The notes under the pieces: model-generated
The model's input: the letters and a program-made list of their open reading frames with translations, nothing else
Told to the model about the DNA's origin: nothing
Database searches by the model: none
Shown here: piece by piece, positions 16,454-26,013 of the stretch
Position numbering within the stretch: the stretch's first letter is position 1
Layout: each line of letters starts with the position of its first letter
Assembly: GCF_014284305.1 (NCBI RefSeq)
Contig: NZ_JACOFW010000010.1
Span: 62,001 to 126,000, forward strand
Reading direction: 5' to 3'
Length of the DNA: 64,000 bases
DNA from: Affinundibacterium seohonense
GTDB lineage: Bacteria; Pseudomonadota; Gammaproteobacteria; Burkholderiales; Burkholderiaceae_D
Program-made: the position numbers and the translations under genes

Positions 16454-17059
16454 CTATGATTGCCGAGGCTGTCGACAATATCCAGCGTTTCTCATCAAAC
16501 TAATCAATTCACCTTTCTCCAAACGAACATCCAGATCACTAATCCGAGCGGAGATGTTGAATTCCGAAGCCGCATCAGGTGATGCTTCCATAAACTCTAG
16601 CAAGCGTGTTTCACTCAAAGACTGTTGATTTTCTGAGAGCGTCTCAAGAAATATAGCGATATCTCTATCGTCGAGCTGACACAAAAACTGACCAGCCTGA
16701 CACACAATATTCCCATCGTTCAAAATCCAGACACGTGTCGTAGTCGGCATGATTTGCTCAGTATGTAAACGCCAAGTTTGATCAGGCAAGATCTGCGCAA
16801 TATACGGCGTTGCTGCTAAGTCGATATAGACTTTTTGCGGGCCATTTTGAAAGTACCAATTGCCCTTGTCATCGCACAGATAATTGCGATTGATAAAGCC
16901 CAGCAACGTTGAGTTGCGAATCACATCACCCGCCAAATTCAAAGCCTGTGCGCATTCATCGCGCATACGCCAATTGCCGCGTGCATCGAGTGCTAGCCAG
17001 CCGTAGCAATGCGGTACGTTTGGCCATTTGGCCATGGCGGCTAGAACAATGTCATCCAT
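16454..17059 (-). CDS. Conserved protein of unknown function
   Basis: This 201-residue protein begins MDDIVLAAMAKWPNVPHCYG, an opening I know from conserved Burkholderiales proteins annotated only by a DUF number (I think the DUF2944/DUF2946 group, not certain). 'GWLALDARGNWRMRDE', 'GFINRNYLCDDKGNWYFQNGPQKVYIDL' and a C-terminal Leu-rich tail are visible. Its start overlaps the end of the upstream alpha/beta-hydrolase gene by 8 bp, so translation is coupled. It is the last of four leftward genes. Confidence 0.75.
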   Translation of the reverse strand: MDDIVLAAMAKWPNVPHCYGWLALDARGNWRMRDECAQALNLAGDVIRNSTLLGFINRNYLCDDKGNWYFQNGPQKVYIDLAATPYIAQILPDQTWRLHTEQIMPTTTRVWILNDGNIVCQAGQFLCQLDDRDIAIFLETLSENQQSLSETRLLEFMEASPDAASEFNISARISDLDVRLEKGELISLMRNAGYCRQPRQS

Positions 17060-18008
17060 GTGTTTGTAGGTGGGTGATGATTTTTTCCGGTAGCCAATCT
17101 AGTTTGCCTGGGAAGCTGCCTTGCGCAAAGCCCACATGACCGCCGTGTTGTGGGTAGTCTAGTGTGACATAAGTTGATGCGACTTTGGGTAAGAATTGCG
17201 CTGGCATAAACGGGTCATTTTGCGCATTCAACACCAATGTAGGAACCTGAATATCGCTTAGCACCAGACAGGCACTGGCGCGGTGCCAATAATCATCGAC
17301 ATCGCGATAGCCGTGCAGAGGTGCGGTGACGATATTGTCGAACTCGTACAAATTCTTTGCGCTTAACATGCGCTCCCGGTCAAAGAGCTTGGGAAACTGT
17401 GTGAGCTTGTGCAGACATTTGGGTTTTAAAGTCTGCAGAAAATTTTTCGTATAAATGCGATTAAAGCCGCGTGATAAGGTCGCGCCGCTATTGGTTAAGT
17501 CCAGTGGTGCGGAGACTGCGCAAGCCGCATCGACGATGCTGGCGCTTGATTGCGATTCGCCCAGCCAACGCAATAGCGCATTTCCGCCTAGCGAGACGCC
17601 ACTGGCATAGAACTTCGCTTGTGGATGTGCCGCTTTAAACTCGCTATGCAGGCGGCGGATGATCCAGTTGATTTCTTGTGCATCACCCGAATGATAAAAA
17701 CGCGGTGCTTGATTTGGCTCGCCTGAGCAGCCACGGAAATGCGGCACTGCGCCCGACCAGCCTAAACTTTTTAGTTTGTGCATTAAGGCTCGAGCATAGT
17801 GGCTATTGCTGGAACCTTCTAAACCGTGAAATAAGACCAGAAAAGGTTTGCCTGCTTCGCCATCGAGAAAGTCGACGTCGATAAAGTCGTCATCGTGCGT
17901 GGTCCAACGTTCGCGCCTGAGTGGCACTTCCGGCTTTTGCATTAAGGTTGCGGGATAAATCGTTTGCGCGTGACCGCCAGCTAGCCACCATGGGGAAGAG
18001 TAATGCAT
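17052..18008 (-). CDS. YheT-family alpha/beta hydrolase
   Basis: This 318-residue alpha/beta hydrolase is of the YheT/ABHD1-3 type. The opening 'WWLAGGHAQTIYPA' is diagnostic. 'VLFHGLEGSSNSHYARAL' forms the oxyanion region, 'ASGVSLGGNALLRWLGE' contains the nucleophile elbow Ser, and 'NAQNDPFMPAQFLP' and 'HGGHVGFAQG' supply the acid and the His. The substrate is unknown. Its ATG shares one base with the stop of the upstream gene (TAATG), and its end overlaps the next gene by 8 bp, so the set is a tight operon. Confidence 0.92.
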   Translation of the reverse strand: MHYSSPWWLAGGHAQTIYPATLMQKPEVPLRRERWTTHDDDFIDVDFLDGEAGKPFLVLFHGLEGSSNSHYARALMHKLKSLGWSGAVPHFRGCSGEPNQAPRFYHSGDAQEINWIIRRLHSEFKAAHPQAKFYASGVSLGGNALLRWLGESQSSASIVDAACAVSAPLDLTNSGATLSRGFNRIYTKNFLQTLKPKCLHKLTQFPKLFDRERMLSAKNLYEFDNIVTAPLHGYRDVDDYWHRASACLVLSDIQVPTLVLNAQNDPFMPAQFLPKVASTYVTLDYPQHGGHVGFAQGSFPGKLDWLPEKIITHLQTHG

Positions 18009-18439
18009 TAGTGTAAAACGTCGCCTTTGGATAAATCGGCAGGAGCGGCACCTGCGGCAACCGAGGCATGGTGCGTGGCAATGCGCCAGCCGCGTGGCGT
18101 TTTGACATACACATTGGTAGCGATAATATGCACGTCTTGGGCGATCTGATCTTTGGAGTGGAATTCTTCGATCAAACTATGCACGGCAGTCAGCAAATTA
18201 TGCATGGCATGCAATTGCCGTATGTGAATTTGCATGGTGCCATTTTCAAAAATGGCTTCCCACGAGGCGCGGATATCGGCATGGCCGATCAAGCGCGGCG
18301 AGTTTGGATGCACGCAGACGATTTCCTCATCTTCCGCCCACAGCGCCATCATGCCATCGAGATCCCCGCGCGCAATCGCATCGTAGAAGGCAATTTCGAC
18401 TTCGTCTGCACTACCGTTGAGTTGCTTTTTGGCGGGCAT
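18008..18439 (-). CDS. NTF2-like/SnoaL-like family protein
   Basis: This 143-residue protein has the cone-shaped NTF2-like fold of the DUF4440/SnoaL group. Support is 'EIAFYDAIARGDLDGMMALWAEDEEIVCVHPNSPRLIGHADIRASWEAIF' and the closing 'VYVKTPRGWRIATHHAS'. A ligand or reaction cannot be assigned. It lies between the zinc-finger gene and the hydrolase gene on the minus strand, and overlaps the hydrolase start by one base. Confidence 0.88.
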   Translation of the reverse strand: MPAKKQLNGSADEVEIAFYDAIARGDLDGMMALWAEDEEIVCVHPNSPRLIGHADIRASWEAIFENGTMQIHIRQLHAMHNLLTAVHSLIEEFHSKDQIAQDVHIIATNVYVKTPRGWRIATHHASVAAGAAPADLSKGDVLH

Positions 18440-18493
18440 CTGATTTTCTCTGAATTATGATTTTTTGGGGGGACTTTGGGAATTAATGTGCTT

Positions 18494-18697
18494 TTAGTGT
18501 GCTTTTAGTACGGTTCCTGGAGCCAGCTTATAGACAGTGCCGCAATAAGAGCAGGTCGCCGAACCACCGTGGGACAAGTCCAGATAAACGCGTGGATGTG
18601 AGGACCACAAAGGCATCGCAGGGTTAGGGCAGTGTGCAGGCAAGTCGCTCGCTTGTAATTCAACTGCAGCGGTAGCATTGGATGGCGTATTTGACAT
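18494..18697 (-). CDS. CHCC-type zinc-finger domain protein
   Basis: This 67-residue protein ends in a zinc-finger of the zf-CHCC type related to the NDUFS6 subunit of complex I. Likely zinc ligands are the Cys of LPAHCPNP, the His of DLSHGG and the two cysteines of 'ATCSYCGTVYKL'. The ATG at 18697 has a strong GAGGAG ribosome binding site. Such small proteins are conserved in proteobacteria; a role in metal or Fe-S handling is inference. Confidence 0.88.
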   Translation of the reverse strand: MSNTPSNATAAVELQASDLPAHCPNPAMPLWSSHPRVYLDLSHGGSATCSYCGTVYKLAPGTVLKAH

Positions 18698-18897
18698 ATT
18701 TTTCTCCTCAATGAGTGAATTTTCTCTAGCGCATGATTTTAACGGATTCCTTCGCGTTTGCGGAGAGTGATTGTCTCCCGGATCATAGTGTTGCGTTGAT
18801 GTTAGGCAAGTATTTGGTCGTGGCGTTACAATAGCGGTTTTGCCGCGTATGCTCGCTGGCAAGCACTTTCAAATCAAACGCATGTGCGTTTCCCAAT

Positions 18898-19680
18898 ATG
18901 TTAAAAGACTGGAATTCGGCTCCCTATCGCGAAGGCTTTAACGCTTCCGCGCCTTCGCTATTTGGTATGGCCGCTTGGGGCATGGTGGTTGGCGTTGCCA
19001 TGATTAAGGCAGGATTGAGTTTGCCACAGGCTTTCGGGATGACGCTCTTGGTCTTTGCTGGCTCCGCCCAATTGGCGGCATTACCCTTGATCGTTGCGAA
19101 CGCGCCGATTTGGGTGATTTTTGCGACGGCCTTGATCGTGAATTTGCGCTTTTTGATTATGTCGGCCTTGATTGCTCCCCGATTTGCGCATTTGCCTTGG
19201 CCAAAGCGCGTCGTATTTGGCTTTCTGACGGGCGATATCTCTGTCCCATTGTTTATGCAGCGTTTCCCTGATATGTGGAAGAGTGCGGCGCAAGAGTGCG
19301 AACAAGTGCTGTATCTAAAAGGCTTAATCATCCCGAACTGGTTTGTTTGGCAAGCCGGTTCAATTCTCGGTATTTTGGCTGGCAGTCAGGTACCCATGCA
19401 TTGGGGCTTGGGATTTGCCGGCACTTTGGCGATTTTGTGTATCTTATTGCCGATGATGCGTAATCGTCCGGGATTTGTCGGTGTATTGGTGGCGAGCGTG
19501 GTCGCGGTGGCTGCCCATGCGATGCCTTATAAATTAGGGTTATTGCTTGCTGTGTTGGTAGGTATGGCGGTAGCGATGTGGGTCGAGGAGCATTTTGACC
19601 CTGTTGCGCCATCGGGTGCCAACAATGACGTCGACATGTCTTCTAAGCAGTCAAGTGCTGAGGGGCGCGGCGATGAGTGA
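18898..19680 (+). CDS. azlC: AzlC family branched-chain amino acid exporter subunit
   Basis: AzlC is the large membrane subunit of the AzlCD exporter for branched-chain amino acids. The 260-residue protein has about seven or eight hydrophobic segments. 'GMAAWGMVVGVAMIKAGLSLPQAFGMTLLVFAGSAQLAALPLI' and 'NLRFLIMSALIAPRF' are family hallmarks. The C-terminus is a short hydrophilic tail. The last 8 bp overlap the azlD start, showing translational coupling. Confidence 0.93.
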   Translation: MLKDWNSAPYREGFNASAPSLFGMAAWGMVVGVAMIKAGLSLPQAFGMTLLVFAGSAQLAALPLIVANAPIWVIFATALIVNLRFLIMSALIAPRFAHLPWPKRVVFGFLTGDISVPLFMQRFPDMWKSAAQECEQVLYLKGLIIPNWFVWQAGSILGILAGSQVPMHWGLGFAGTLAILCILLPMMRNRPGFVGVLVASVVAVAAHAMPYKLGLLLAVLVGMAVAMWVEEHFDPVAPSGANNDVDMSSKQSSAEGRGDE

Positions 19681-19996
19681 TATCGAAATCTGGGCTGTGA
19701 TTATCTTGCTCACAATTGCGACCATCATTGATCGAAGTGCCTTTTGGGTCATTGGTCATCATATTAATTTGCCAAGGCGAGTGCAGGAGGCTTTGCGTTA
19801 TGCGCCCAGTTGCGCATTAGCAGCGATTGTCGCCCCTGATTTTTTTATTAACGATAATCAAGTCGTTACTTCTTTACACAATCCCAAGTTAATTGCGGGC
19901 ATCGCTGCCGGCGTCTTTTATCTCTGGAAAAAAGATATGTTGCTGACAATTATTTTCGGTATGGGAATATTTACTGTGGTGCGCCTCTATTTTTAA
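19673..19996 (+). CDS. azlD: AzlD family branched-chain amino acid exporter subunit
   Basis: This small membrane partner of AzlC is 107 residues from the ATG at 19673, with three or four hydrophobic segments. 'RRVQEALRYAPSCALAAIVAPDF' is the typical AzlD pattern. Its start overlaps the azlC stop by 8 bp. Upstream in-frame ATGs lie inside azlC and would only add the translated out-of-frame azlC sequence. Confidence 0.92.
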   Translation: MSDIEIWAVIILLTIATIIDRSAFWVIGHHINLPRRVQEALRYAPSCALAAIVAPDFFINDNQVVTSLHNPKLIAGIAAGVFYLWKKDMLLTIIFGMGIFTVVRLYF

Positions 19997-20195
19997 TTGA
20001 CTCTGGCGCATTATTTTCTTTCTCAAAAGTCACGATTCGCGATAAAAATCGTGAATCAGGCGCGTGATTTGGTAAAATGCTCGATTAATTAAAAAGTGTC
20101 ATAGGAATTGTGTTTTGCTTTCATTGAAGCAATTTTTTAATCTCCTGTGATACGTCGTCTCGATTTAATTCCTTCTCATCTTAACTGGTCCTGCT

Positions 20196-21389
20196 ATGCA
20201 ATTTAATCGTCTGAGCGATCTCATCGCTGCTAATAAACTCCAAGGTCAACGTGTATTTATTCGTGCAGATTTGAACGTTCCGCAAGATGATGCAGGCAAT
20301 ATCACCGAAGACACACGTATCCGCGCCTCGGTGCCAGCGATCCAGCAAGCTTTAAAAGCGGGCGCTGCTGTGATGGTCACATCGCATTTGGGCCGTCCGA
20401 CTGAAGGTGAATTTAAGCCGGAAGATTCTTTGGCACCAGTTGCTAAACGCTTGTCTGAATTGTTAGGCGTGACAGTTGAACTCAAACAAAACTGGGTCGA
20501 TGGCGTTGAAGTTGCTGCAGGTCAGGTCGTCTTGTTGGAAAACTGCCGTGTGAACAAAGGCGAGAAAAAGAACGATGACGCGCTCGCGCAAAAAATGGCA
20601 AAGCTGTGCGACATTTACGTGAATGATGCTTTCGGTACTGCGCATCGCGCTGAGGCAACAACTCATGGCATCGCGAAATATGCACCTATCGTTTGTGCTG
20701 GTCCTTTGCTCTCTGCTGAACTGGATGCTTTAGGCAAAGCACTTGGCCATCCTGCACGTCCTTTGGCGGCGATTGTGGCTGGCTCAAAAGTCTCTAGCAA
20801 ATTGACGATCTTAAAATCGCTCGCAGAAAAAGTCGATCAATTGATCGTCGGCGGTGGTATCGCGAATACTTTCATGTTGGCAGCGGGTTTGAAGATCGGT
20901 AAATCTTTGGCTGAAGCGGATCTGGTAAGCGAAGCAAAAGCGATCATGGACATGATGGCTGCGCGCGGCGCGATCGTGCCTATCCCAACAGATGTCGTTT
21001 GTGCTAAAGAATTTTCTCCAACAGCTGTCGCGACAGTGAAAGCGGTTGCAGATGTACAAGACGACGACATGATTTTGGATATCGGCCCAGAAACAGCACA
21101 GGTTTTAGCAGCGCAAATTCGTCAAGCTGGCACCATCGTTTGGAACGGGCCAGTTGGTGTGTTTGAGTTCGATCAATTCGGCAATGGTACTAAAGTATTG
21201 GCTGAAGCGATTGCAGATTCAAACGGTTTCTCCATTGCTGGCGGTGGCGATACTTTAGCAGCGATTGCCAAGTACAACATCACAGAAAAAATTGGTTATA
21301 TCTCGACTGGTGGCGGCGCTTTCCTCGAATTCTTGGAAGGTAAAACTTTGCCAGCGGTAGAAATTCTGTTGCAAAGAGCAGCGCAGTAA
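20196..21389 (+). CDS. pgk: Phosphoglycerate kinase
   Basis: Pgk transfers phosphate from 1,3-bisphosphoglycerate to ADP in glycolysis, or the reverse in gluconeogenesis. The 397-residue length is standard. Signature stretches are '[14 protein letters not shown]', '[13 protein letters not shown]', '[16 protein letters not shown]', '[15 protein letters not shown]', '[13 protein letters not shown]' and the C-terminal nucleotide loop '[12 protein letters not shown]'. It heads a pgk-pyk-fba sequence of glycolytic genes on one strand, each separated by repeat-bearing gaps. Confidence 0.98.
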   Translation: MQFNRLSDLIAANKLQGQRVFIRADLNVPQDDAGNITEDTRIRASVPAIQQALKAGAAVMVTSHLGRPTEGEFKPEDSLAPVAKRLSELLGVTVELKQNWVDGVEVAAGQVVLLENCRVNKGEKKNDDALAQKMAKLCDIYVNDAFGTAHRAEATTHGIAKYAPIVCAGPLLSAELDALGKALGHPARPLAAIVAGSKVSSKLTILKSLAEKVDQLIVGGGIANTFMLAAGLKIGKSLAEADLVSEAKAIMDMMAARGAIVPIPTDVVCAKEFSPTAVATVKAVADVQDDDMILDIGPETAQVLAAQIRQAGTIVWNGPVGVFEFDQFGNGTKVLAEAIADSNGFSIAGGGDTLAAIAKYNITEKIGYISTGGGAFLEFLEGKTLPAVEILLQRAAQ

Positions 21390-21418
21390 TCTGTGCAGAA
21401 AACCGCGGAAAAATATTA

Positions 21419-21486
21419 GCCGCAGAGGCGCAGAGAGCGCAGAGTTTTATTGTTGAATTTCTCTGCGTACTCTGCGCCTCTGTGGC
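21419..21486. repeat. CGCAGAG-type inverted repeat
   Basis: The 26-bp arms at 21419-21444 and 21461-21486 match at 23 of 26 positions, each containing several CGCAGAG-like units. They enclose a 16-base A/T-rich loop. The repeat lies between pgk and pyk, about 60 bp before the pyk start. A degenerate partial relative occurs at about 31241-31280. Similar CGCAGAG hairpins are common extragenic repeats in many bacterial genomes. Confidence 0.8.
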
Positions 21487-21546
21487 GAAAAAATAAGATT
21501 TTAAGTTTAAGCCCGACCTTGTAAAAATTATCCATCAGGAGATTCA

Positions 21547-22977
21547 ATGTTACGCGGAACCAAAATTGTAGCGACAGTAGGCCCGGCATCCAATGATCTA
21601 GATACCTTAGTGAGTATGTTAAAGGCTGGTGTGAATGTAGTTCGTCTGAACTTCTCACACGGCAAAGCACAGGACCATATTGATCGCGCTGCACTGGTAC
21701 GCAAAGCAGCGGAAGTCTGTGGCATAGAAATCGCGATTATGGCGGACATGCAAGGTCCGAAAATCCGTATTGGCAAGTTTGAAAACAGCAAGATTCAAAT
21801 CGAAAATGGCGATAAATTTATTCTCGATGCGGATTGCACCTTGGGTAATCAAGAGCGCGTTGGCCTAGATTACAAAGCCTTGCCGCGCGATGTGAAACCA
21901 AAGGACGTCTTGTTATTGAATGACGGTCTAATTGTGTTGATCGTTGATAAAGTCATTGGAAATGAAATTCATACCACAGTGAAAATCGGTGGTGAGTTAT
22001 CGAATAACAAGGGTATTAATCGTCAAGGCGGCGGTTTAACTGCACCAGCATTGACTGCTAAAGATATGGAAGACATCAAAACAGCGATGTCTTTCCAAGC
22101 CGATTATCTGGCGATTTCTTTCCCAAAAAATGCCACTGATATGGAAATGGCACGCCAACTGGCGAACATAGCTGGTGAACCGTATAACCATAAACCGATG
22201 ATGATCGCGAAGATTGAACGTGCGGAAGCGATTCCAGCGTTGCAAGAAATTCTCGATGCTTCTGATGGCATCATGGTCGCGCGTGGTGACTTGGCGGTTG
22301 AAGTCGGCAATGCCGCGGTTCCTGCTTTGCAAAAACGCATGATCAAAATGGCGCGTGCATCGAATAAATTGGCAATTACAGCGACTCAAATGATGGAATC
22401 CATGATTGTAAACGCTGTGCCAACCCGTGCCGAAGTCTCCGACGTTGCGAACGCGGTGTTGGATGGTACAGATGCAGTGATGTTGTCAGCAGAAACAGCC
22501 TCCGGCAAATATCCGATTGAAACGGTAGAAACCATGGCAGCGATTTGCTTGGAAGCTGAGAAGTTCCAAGAGTGCAAATTGGATGCCGACTTTTTGAATT
22601 TGCAATTCACGCGTATCGATCAATCGATTGCGTACGGTGCTTTGTTCACAGCGCACCATTTGCGCGTGCAAGCAATCGCAGCCTTGACTGAATCAGGTTC
22701 GACCGCATTGTGGATGAGCCGCCAAAGTATTGACGTGCCTTTGTTTGCGTTGACACCAAGTGTCGCGACGATGCGTAAAGCCGCTTTGTACCGCAATGTG
22801 CAGACTTTTAAGTTGCCGTACAACCCAGACCGCGATTTGGTGTTGAAAGAAGCGGAAGATGTCTTGCTTGATAAAGGCGCGGTCAAAAAAGGTGATTTGA
22901 TCGTGGCAACTTGGGGCGAGCAAATGGGTAAAGTGGGTGGCACCAATGCCATGCGAATAGTAAAGATCGGCGAATGA
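21547..22977 (+). CDS. pyk: Pyruvate kinase
   Basis: Pyruvate kinase makes pyruvate and ATP from phosphoenolpyruvate. The 476-residue protein has 'TKIVATVGPASND' at the start, 'VVRLNFSHGKAQDH', 'DMQGPKIRIG', the active-site lysine region 'PMMIAKIERAEAIPAL', 'DGIMVARGDLAVEVG', 'ITATQMMESMI' and 'DAVMLSAETASGKYP'. The C-terminal allosteric domain is complete. AGGAG precedes the ATG. It lies between pgk and fba. Confidence 0.98.
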   Translation: MLRGTKIVATVGPASNDLDTLVSMLKAGVNVVRLNFSHGKAQDHIDRAALVRKAAEVCGIEIAIMADMQGPKIRIGKFENSKIQIENGDKFILDADCTLGNQERVGLDYKALPRDVKPKDVLLLNDGLIVLIVDKVIGNEIHTTVKIGGELSNNKGINRQGGGLTAPALTAKDMEDIKTAMSFQADYLAISFPKNATDMEMARQLANIAGEPYNHKPMMIAKIERAEAIPALQEILDASDGIMVARGDLAVEVGNAAVPALQKRMIKMARASNKLAITATQMMESMIVNAVPTRAEVSDVANAVLDGTDAVMLSAETASGKYPIETVETMAAICLEAEKFQECKLDADFLNLQFTRIDQSIAYGALFTAHHLRVQAIAALTESGSTALWMSRQSIDVPLFALTPSVATMRKAALYRNVQTFKLPYNPDRDLVLKEAEDVLLDKGAVKKGDLIVATWGEQMGKVGGTNAMRIVKIGE

Positions 22978-23000
22978 AGTCGCTATAAATCCAATTGTAG

Positions 23001-23057
23001 GGCGCATTGCGTCGTTGCAAAGCCTCGCAATACTTGTGTATTGCTGCGTTTTGCGCC
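23001..23057. repeat. Extragenic hairpin repeat
   Basis: GCAATAC (23027-23033) and GTATTGC (23038-23044) form a tight hairpin with a four-base loop. Outer GGCGCA (23001-23006) pairs with TGCGCC (23052-23057). The layout 'GCAAAGCCTCGCAATAC' followed by 'GTATTGCTGCG' is a familiar extragenic repeat style in proteobacteria. It lies in the 333-bp gap between pyk and fba. Confidence 0.6.
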
Positions 23058-23162
23058 TAGCACAGCATCCCTAAAATTGAATTTCTAGAGGCTTCATAAA
23101 AATGTATGCAATTTGAACACGATTCAAATCGATGAACTCAGAAAAGCCACAAGCTTGTTGAG

Positions 23163-23276
23163 GCGCTGAGTAAGCGTAGCGAGCGGGCAAAGTTTGAATT
23201 AAGAAGCGCAACCGTACTTCAGTACGGTGAGCATCGCAGATTCAAAATCTGCCCGCGCAGTAGCTTAATCAGTGTC
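23163..23276. repeat. Long near-symmetrical inverted repeat
   Basis: The centre at 23219-23220 is flanked by perfect arms ACCGTACT (23211-23218) and AGTACGGT (23221-23228). Farther out, GCGGGCA pairs with TGCCCGC, and GTTTGAAT pairs with ATTCAAAA with mismatches. The outermost parts around 23163 and 23276 still align (GCGCTGAGTAAGC against GACACTGATTAAGC). The whole is about 114 bp and could fold into one long imperfect hairpin just before the fba ribosome binding site. Confidence 0.75.
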
Positions 23277-23310
23277 TCAAAGGAAGATTTTTTTATTTGG
23301 AGTAAAAACT

Positions 23311-24375
23311 ATGTCTCTCGTATCTATGCGTCAATTGTTGGACCATGCAGCTGAAAACGGCTATGGCATTCCAGCGTTTAATGTCAATAATTTGGAACAA
23401 GTTACAGCGATCATGGAAGCCGCCAATGAAGTCGGCGCGCCGGTGATTATGCAAGCCTCTGCTGGTGCGCGTAAGTACGCCGGTGAAGCTTTCTTGCGCC
23501 ATTTGATTTCTGCTGCGGTCGAAGCCTATCCGCATATCCCAGTGGTGATGCATCAAGATCACGGCCAATCTCCTGCAGTTTGTATGGCTGCGATTAAGTC
23601 TGGTTTCACATCCGTGATGATGGACGGTTCCTTGATGGAAGACGGTAAGTCTGTCGCGAGCTATGAATACAACGTTGCAGTGTCCAAAGAAGTGGTGAAG
23701 TTTTCCCACTCTATCGGTGTAACGGTTGAGGCGGAATTGGGCGTATTGGGTTCTTTGGAAACCATGATGGGCGACAAAGAAGATGGTCACGGTGCGGATG
23801 GTAAGATGACACGTGAACAGTTGTTGACTGACGTTGCACAAGCAGCTGATTTCGTCAAACAAACTCAGTGCGACGCTTTGGCGATTGCTATCGGTACTTC
23901 CCACGGCGCATACAAATTCTCCCGTAAGCCTACTGGTGATATTTTGGCGATTGACCGTATCAAAGAAATCCACGCACGTATTCCGAATACGCATTTGGTG
24001 ATGCACGGTTCTTCTTCTGTTCCACAAGAATTGCTCGAAGAAATTCGTCAATTTGGTGGTGACATGAAAGAGACCTATGGCGTGCCAGTTGAAGAAATCG
24101 TCATTGGTATTCAAAACGGCGTCCGTAAAATTAACATCGATACGGACATTCGTTTGGCAATGACCGCAGCGATTCGTCGTTACATGTTTGAAAATCCAAG
24201 CAAGTTTGATCCACGTGATTATTTGAAACCAGCGCGCGAAGCAGCGAAATTGGTTTGTAAAGCACGTTTCTTGGCATTCGGTTGCGAAGGTCAAGCGGCA
24301 AAGATCAAGCCTTTGACTTTGGAAAAAGTTGCAGAGCAATATAAATCAGGTGCATTAGCACAGGTTGTTAACTAA
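23311..24375 (+). CDS. fba: Class II fructose-bisphosphate aldolase
   Basis: This zinc enzyme cleaves fructose 1,6-bisphosphate to two triose phosphates, or condenses them. It is 354 residues from the ATG at 23311, which has GGAG upstream. '[12 protein letters not shown]', '[11 protein letters not shown]'-like zinc site ([12 protein letters not shown]), '[14 protein letters not shown]', '[16 protein letters not shown]', '[12 protein letters not shown]' and '[16 protein letters not shown]' are all present. Length and the insert after 'ETMMG' fit the longer Calvin-cycle-type subgroup of class II aldolases, although no Calvin genes are visible. Confidence 0.97.
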   Translation: MSLVSMRQLLDHAAENGYGIPAFNVNNLEQVTAIMEAANEVGAPVIMQASAGARKYAGEAFLRHLISAAVEAYPHIPVVMHQDHGQSPAVCMAAIKSGFTSVMMDGSLMEDGKSVASYEYNVAVSKEVVKFSHSIGVTVEAELGVLGSLETMMGDKEDGHGADGKMTREQLLTDVAQAADFVKQTQCDALAIAIGTSHGAYKFSRKPTGDILAIDRIKEIHARIPNTHLVMHGSSSVPQELLEEIRQFGGDMKETYGVPVEEIVIGIQNGVRKINIDTDIRLAMTAAIRRYMFENPSKFDPRDYLKPAREAAKLVCKARFLAFGCEGQAAKIKPLTLEKVAEQYKSGALAQVVN

Positions 24376-24409
24376 TCTGAGCCGATCACTTTTTAGATCG
24401 AAGTAACCC

Positions 24410-24508
24410 GGGCGCGTGGTGCGCCCCGCAGGGAGATTCAAAGCTTGTTTATTGATGCGGATAACGTATTGATGAAGAACTGATGAATCTCCCTTCAGCA
24501 TTTTTTTT
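24410..24508 (+). other. Structured leader or terminator region before purC
   Basis: A hairpin GGGCGC/GCGCCC occupies 24410-24426. A second, wider pairing joins GGGAGATTCA (24431-24440) to TGAATCTCCC (24484-24493), a perfect 10-bp match with a 43-base loop. Eight T residues follow at 24501-24508. This could be the fba terminator or a 5' leader structure controlling purC. I cannot assign it to a known riboswitch class. Confidence 0.45.
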
Positions 24509-24519
24509 GAGACCACATT

Positions 24520-25416
24520 ATGACTACGCAAATAAACTCCACTTTACATTCGCTACCACTGTTAGGTCGTGGCAAAGTCCGTGATAACTATGCCGTTGGC
24601 GAAGATAAACTGTTGATCGTGACAAGTGACCGCTTGTCCGCATTTGACGTGATCATGAATGAAGCCATTCCTGATAAAGGTCGTGTGCTCAATCAAATGG
24701 CCAACTTCTGGTTTGAAAAACTCGGTCATGTGGTGCCAAATCATTTGACCGGCATTGATCCAGTATCTGTCGTAGCGGCTGACGAAGCAGAACAAGTGCG
24801 TGGTCGCGCAGTCGTTGCCAAGCGCTTGAAACCGATTATGGTTGAAGCGGTAGTTCGTGGCTACATTATCGGTTCAGGTTGGAAAGATTATCAAGACACA
24901 GGCGCGATCTGCGGCATCCAATTGCCAGCGGGTTTGCCACAAGCTGCTAAATTAGATGCGCCGATTTTCACACCAGCGGCAAAAGCTGAAATGGGTGAGC
25001 ATGACGAGAACATCAGCTTTGCTGACATGGAAAATCGTATCGGCGCAGAACTCGCGGCCAAGATGCGCGACATCAGTATTCAGCTGTACACCGAAGCGGC
25101 AAACTACGCAGCAACACGCGGCATCATCATCGCCGATACGAAGTTTGAATTCGGTCTCGATGACAATGGCGTATTGCATTTGATGGATGAAGTGTTGACA
25201 GCAGATTCTTCCCGTTTCTGGCCAGCAGACTCTTATGCGACAGGGATTTCGCCACCATCGTTTGATAAGCAATTCGTACGCGATTATTTAGAAACGATTA
25301 CGACATGGAATAAAACGGCACCTGCGCCAACTTTGCCGGATGAAGTCGTGCAAAAGACGGCAGCGAAATACCGTGAGGCGTTGGAACGCTTAACGGGTGA
25401 AAGTTTGAAGGCGTAA
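24520..25416 (+). CDS. purC: Phosphoribosylaminoimidazole-succinocarboxamide synthase
   Basis: PurC joins CAIR and aspartate to give SAICAR in purine synthesis. The 298-residue protein carries '[29 protein letters not shown]', '[28 protein letters not shown]', '[14 protein letters not shown]' and '[15 protein letters not shown]'. It is the longer yeast-like form common in Burkholderiales. Its stop codon is one base from the purE start, so the two are co-translated. Confidence 0.97.
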   Translation: MTTQINSTLHSLPLLGRGKVRDNYAVGEDKLLIVTSDRLSAFDVIMNEAIPDKGRVLNQMANFWFEKLGHVVPNHLTGIDPVSVVAADEAEQVRGRAVVAKRLKPIMVEAVVRGYIIGSGWKDYQDTGAICGIQLPAGLPQAAKLDAPIFTPAAKAEMGEHDENISFADMENRIGAELAAKMRDISIQLYTEAANYAATRGIIIADTKFEFGLDDNGVLHLMDEVLTADSSRFWPADSYATGISPPSFDKQFVRDYLETITTWNKTAPAPTLPDEVVQKTAAKYREALERLTGESLKA

Positions 25417-25417
25417 T

Positions 25418-25924
25418 ATGAGCGACGCAACATTAAATGCAGCGCCGATCATCGGTGTTGTGATGGGCTCTTCATCCGATTGGGATGTGATGCAACATGC
25501 AGTGAATATGCTGAAAGAATTCGGCATTCCTTTCGAAGCGCAGGTCGTGTCTGCACATCGTATGCCAGATGAAATGTTCACTTATGCTGAAACAGCACGT
25601 AGTCGCGGCATACGCGGCATTATCGCGGGAGCAGGCGGTGCAGCACATCTACCAGGCATGATTGCAGCGAAGACCATCGTGCCTGTATTTGGTGTGCCTG
25701 TGCCGTCTAAGTATTTGCGTGGTGAAGACTCCTTACTGTCTATCGTACAAATGCCGAAAGGCGTCCCAGTCAATACCTTTGCAATTGGTGAAGCGGGCGC
25801 GGGTAATGCAGCGTTGGCAGCGATTGCGATGTTGGCGACGACCGATGATGCAATGGCCGCCAAGTTAGAAGCCTTCCGCGTGAAGCAAACGCAAGTTGCG
25901 CGGGATATGCATTTACCTTTGTAA
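25418..25924 (+). CDS. purE: 5-(Carboxyamino)imidazole ribonucleotide mutase
   Basis: PurE moves the carboxylate of N5-CAIR to give CAIR. It is 168 residues, with '[16 protein letters not shown]', '[14 protein letters not shown]', '[20 protein letters not shown]' and '[40 protein letters not shown]'. The SSSDW loop and the SAHR His are the active-site signatures. It lies one base after purC. purK follows after about 250 bp that contain a REP-like hairpin. Confidence 0.97.
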   Translation: MSDATLNAAPIIGVVMGSSSDWDVMQHAVNMLKEFGIPFEAQVVSAHRMPDEMFTYAETARSRGIRGIIAGAGGAAHLPGMIAAKTIVPVFGVPVPSKYLRGEDSLLSIVQMPKGVPVNTFAIGEAGAGNAALAAIAMLATTDDAMAAKLEAFRVKQTQVARDMHLPL

Positions 25925-26013
25925 TACGACAGCTTTGGCGAAGCAGTAAATTTTTTTCGCCGTAGAAGCACATAGATCGCAGTATTGTTATTTTTAAGTG
26001 CAGGCCATTCAGG

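Noticed and set aside
23293-24339. 348-codon minus-strand frame opposite fba
   Set aside because: Antisense shadow of a certain aldolase gene, with no family resemblance.
25957-25985. Possible third CGCAGAG-type repeat before the REP-like hairpin
   Set aside because: Only a loose resemblance (GCCGTAGAAGCACATAGATCG), with no second arm.
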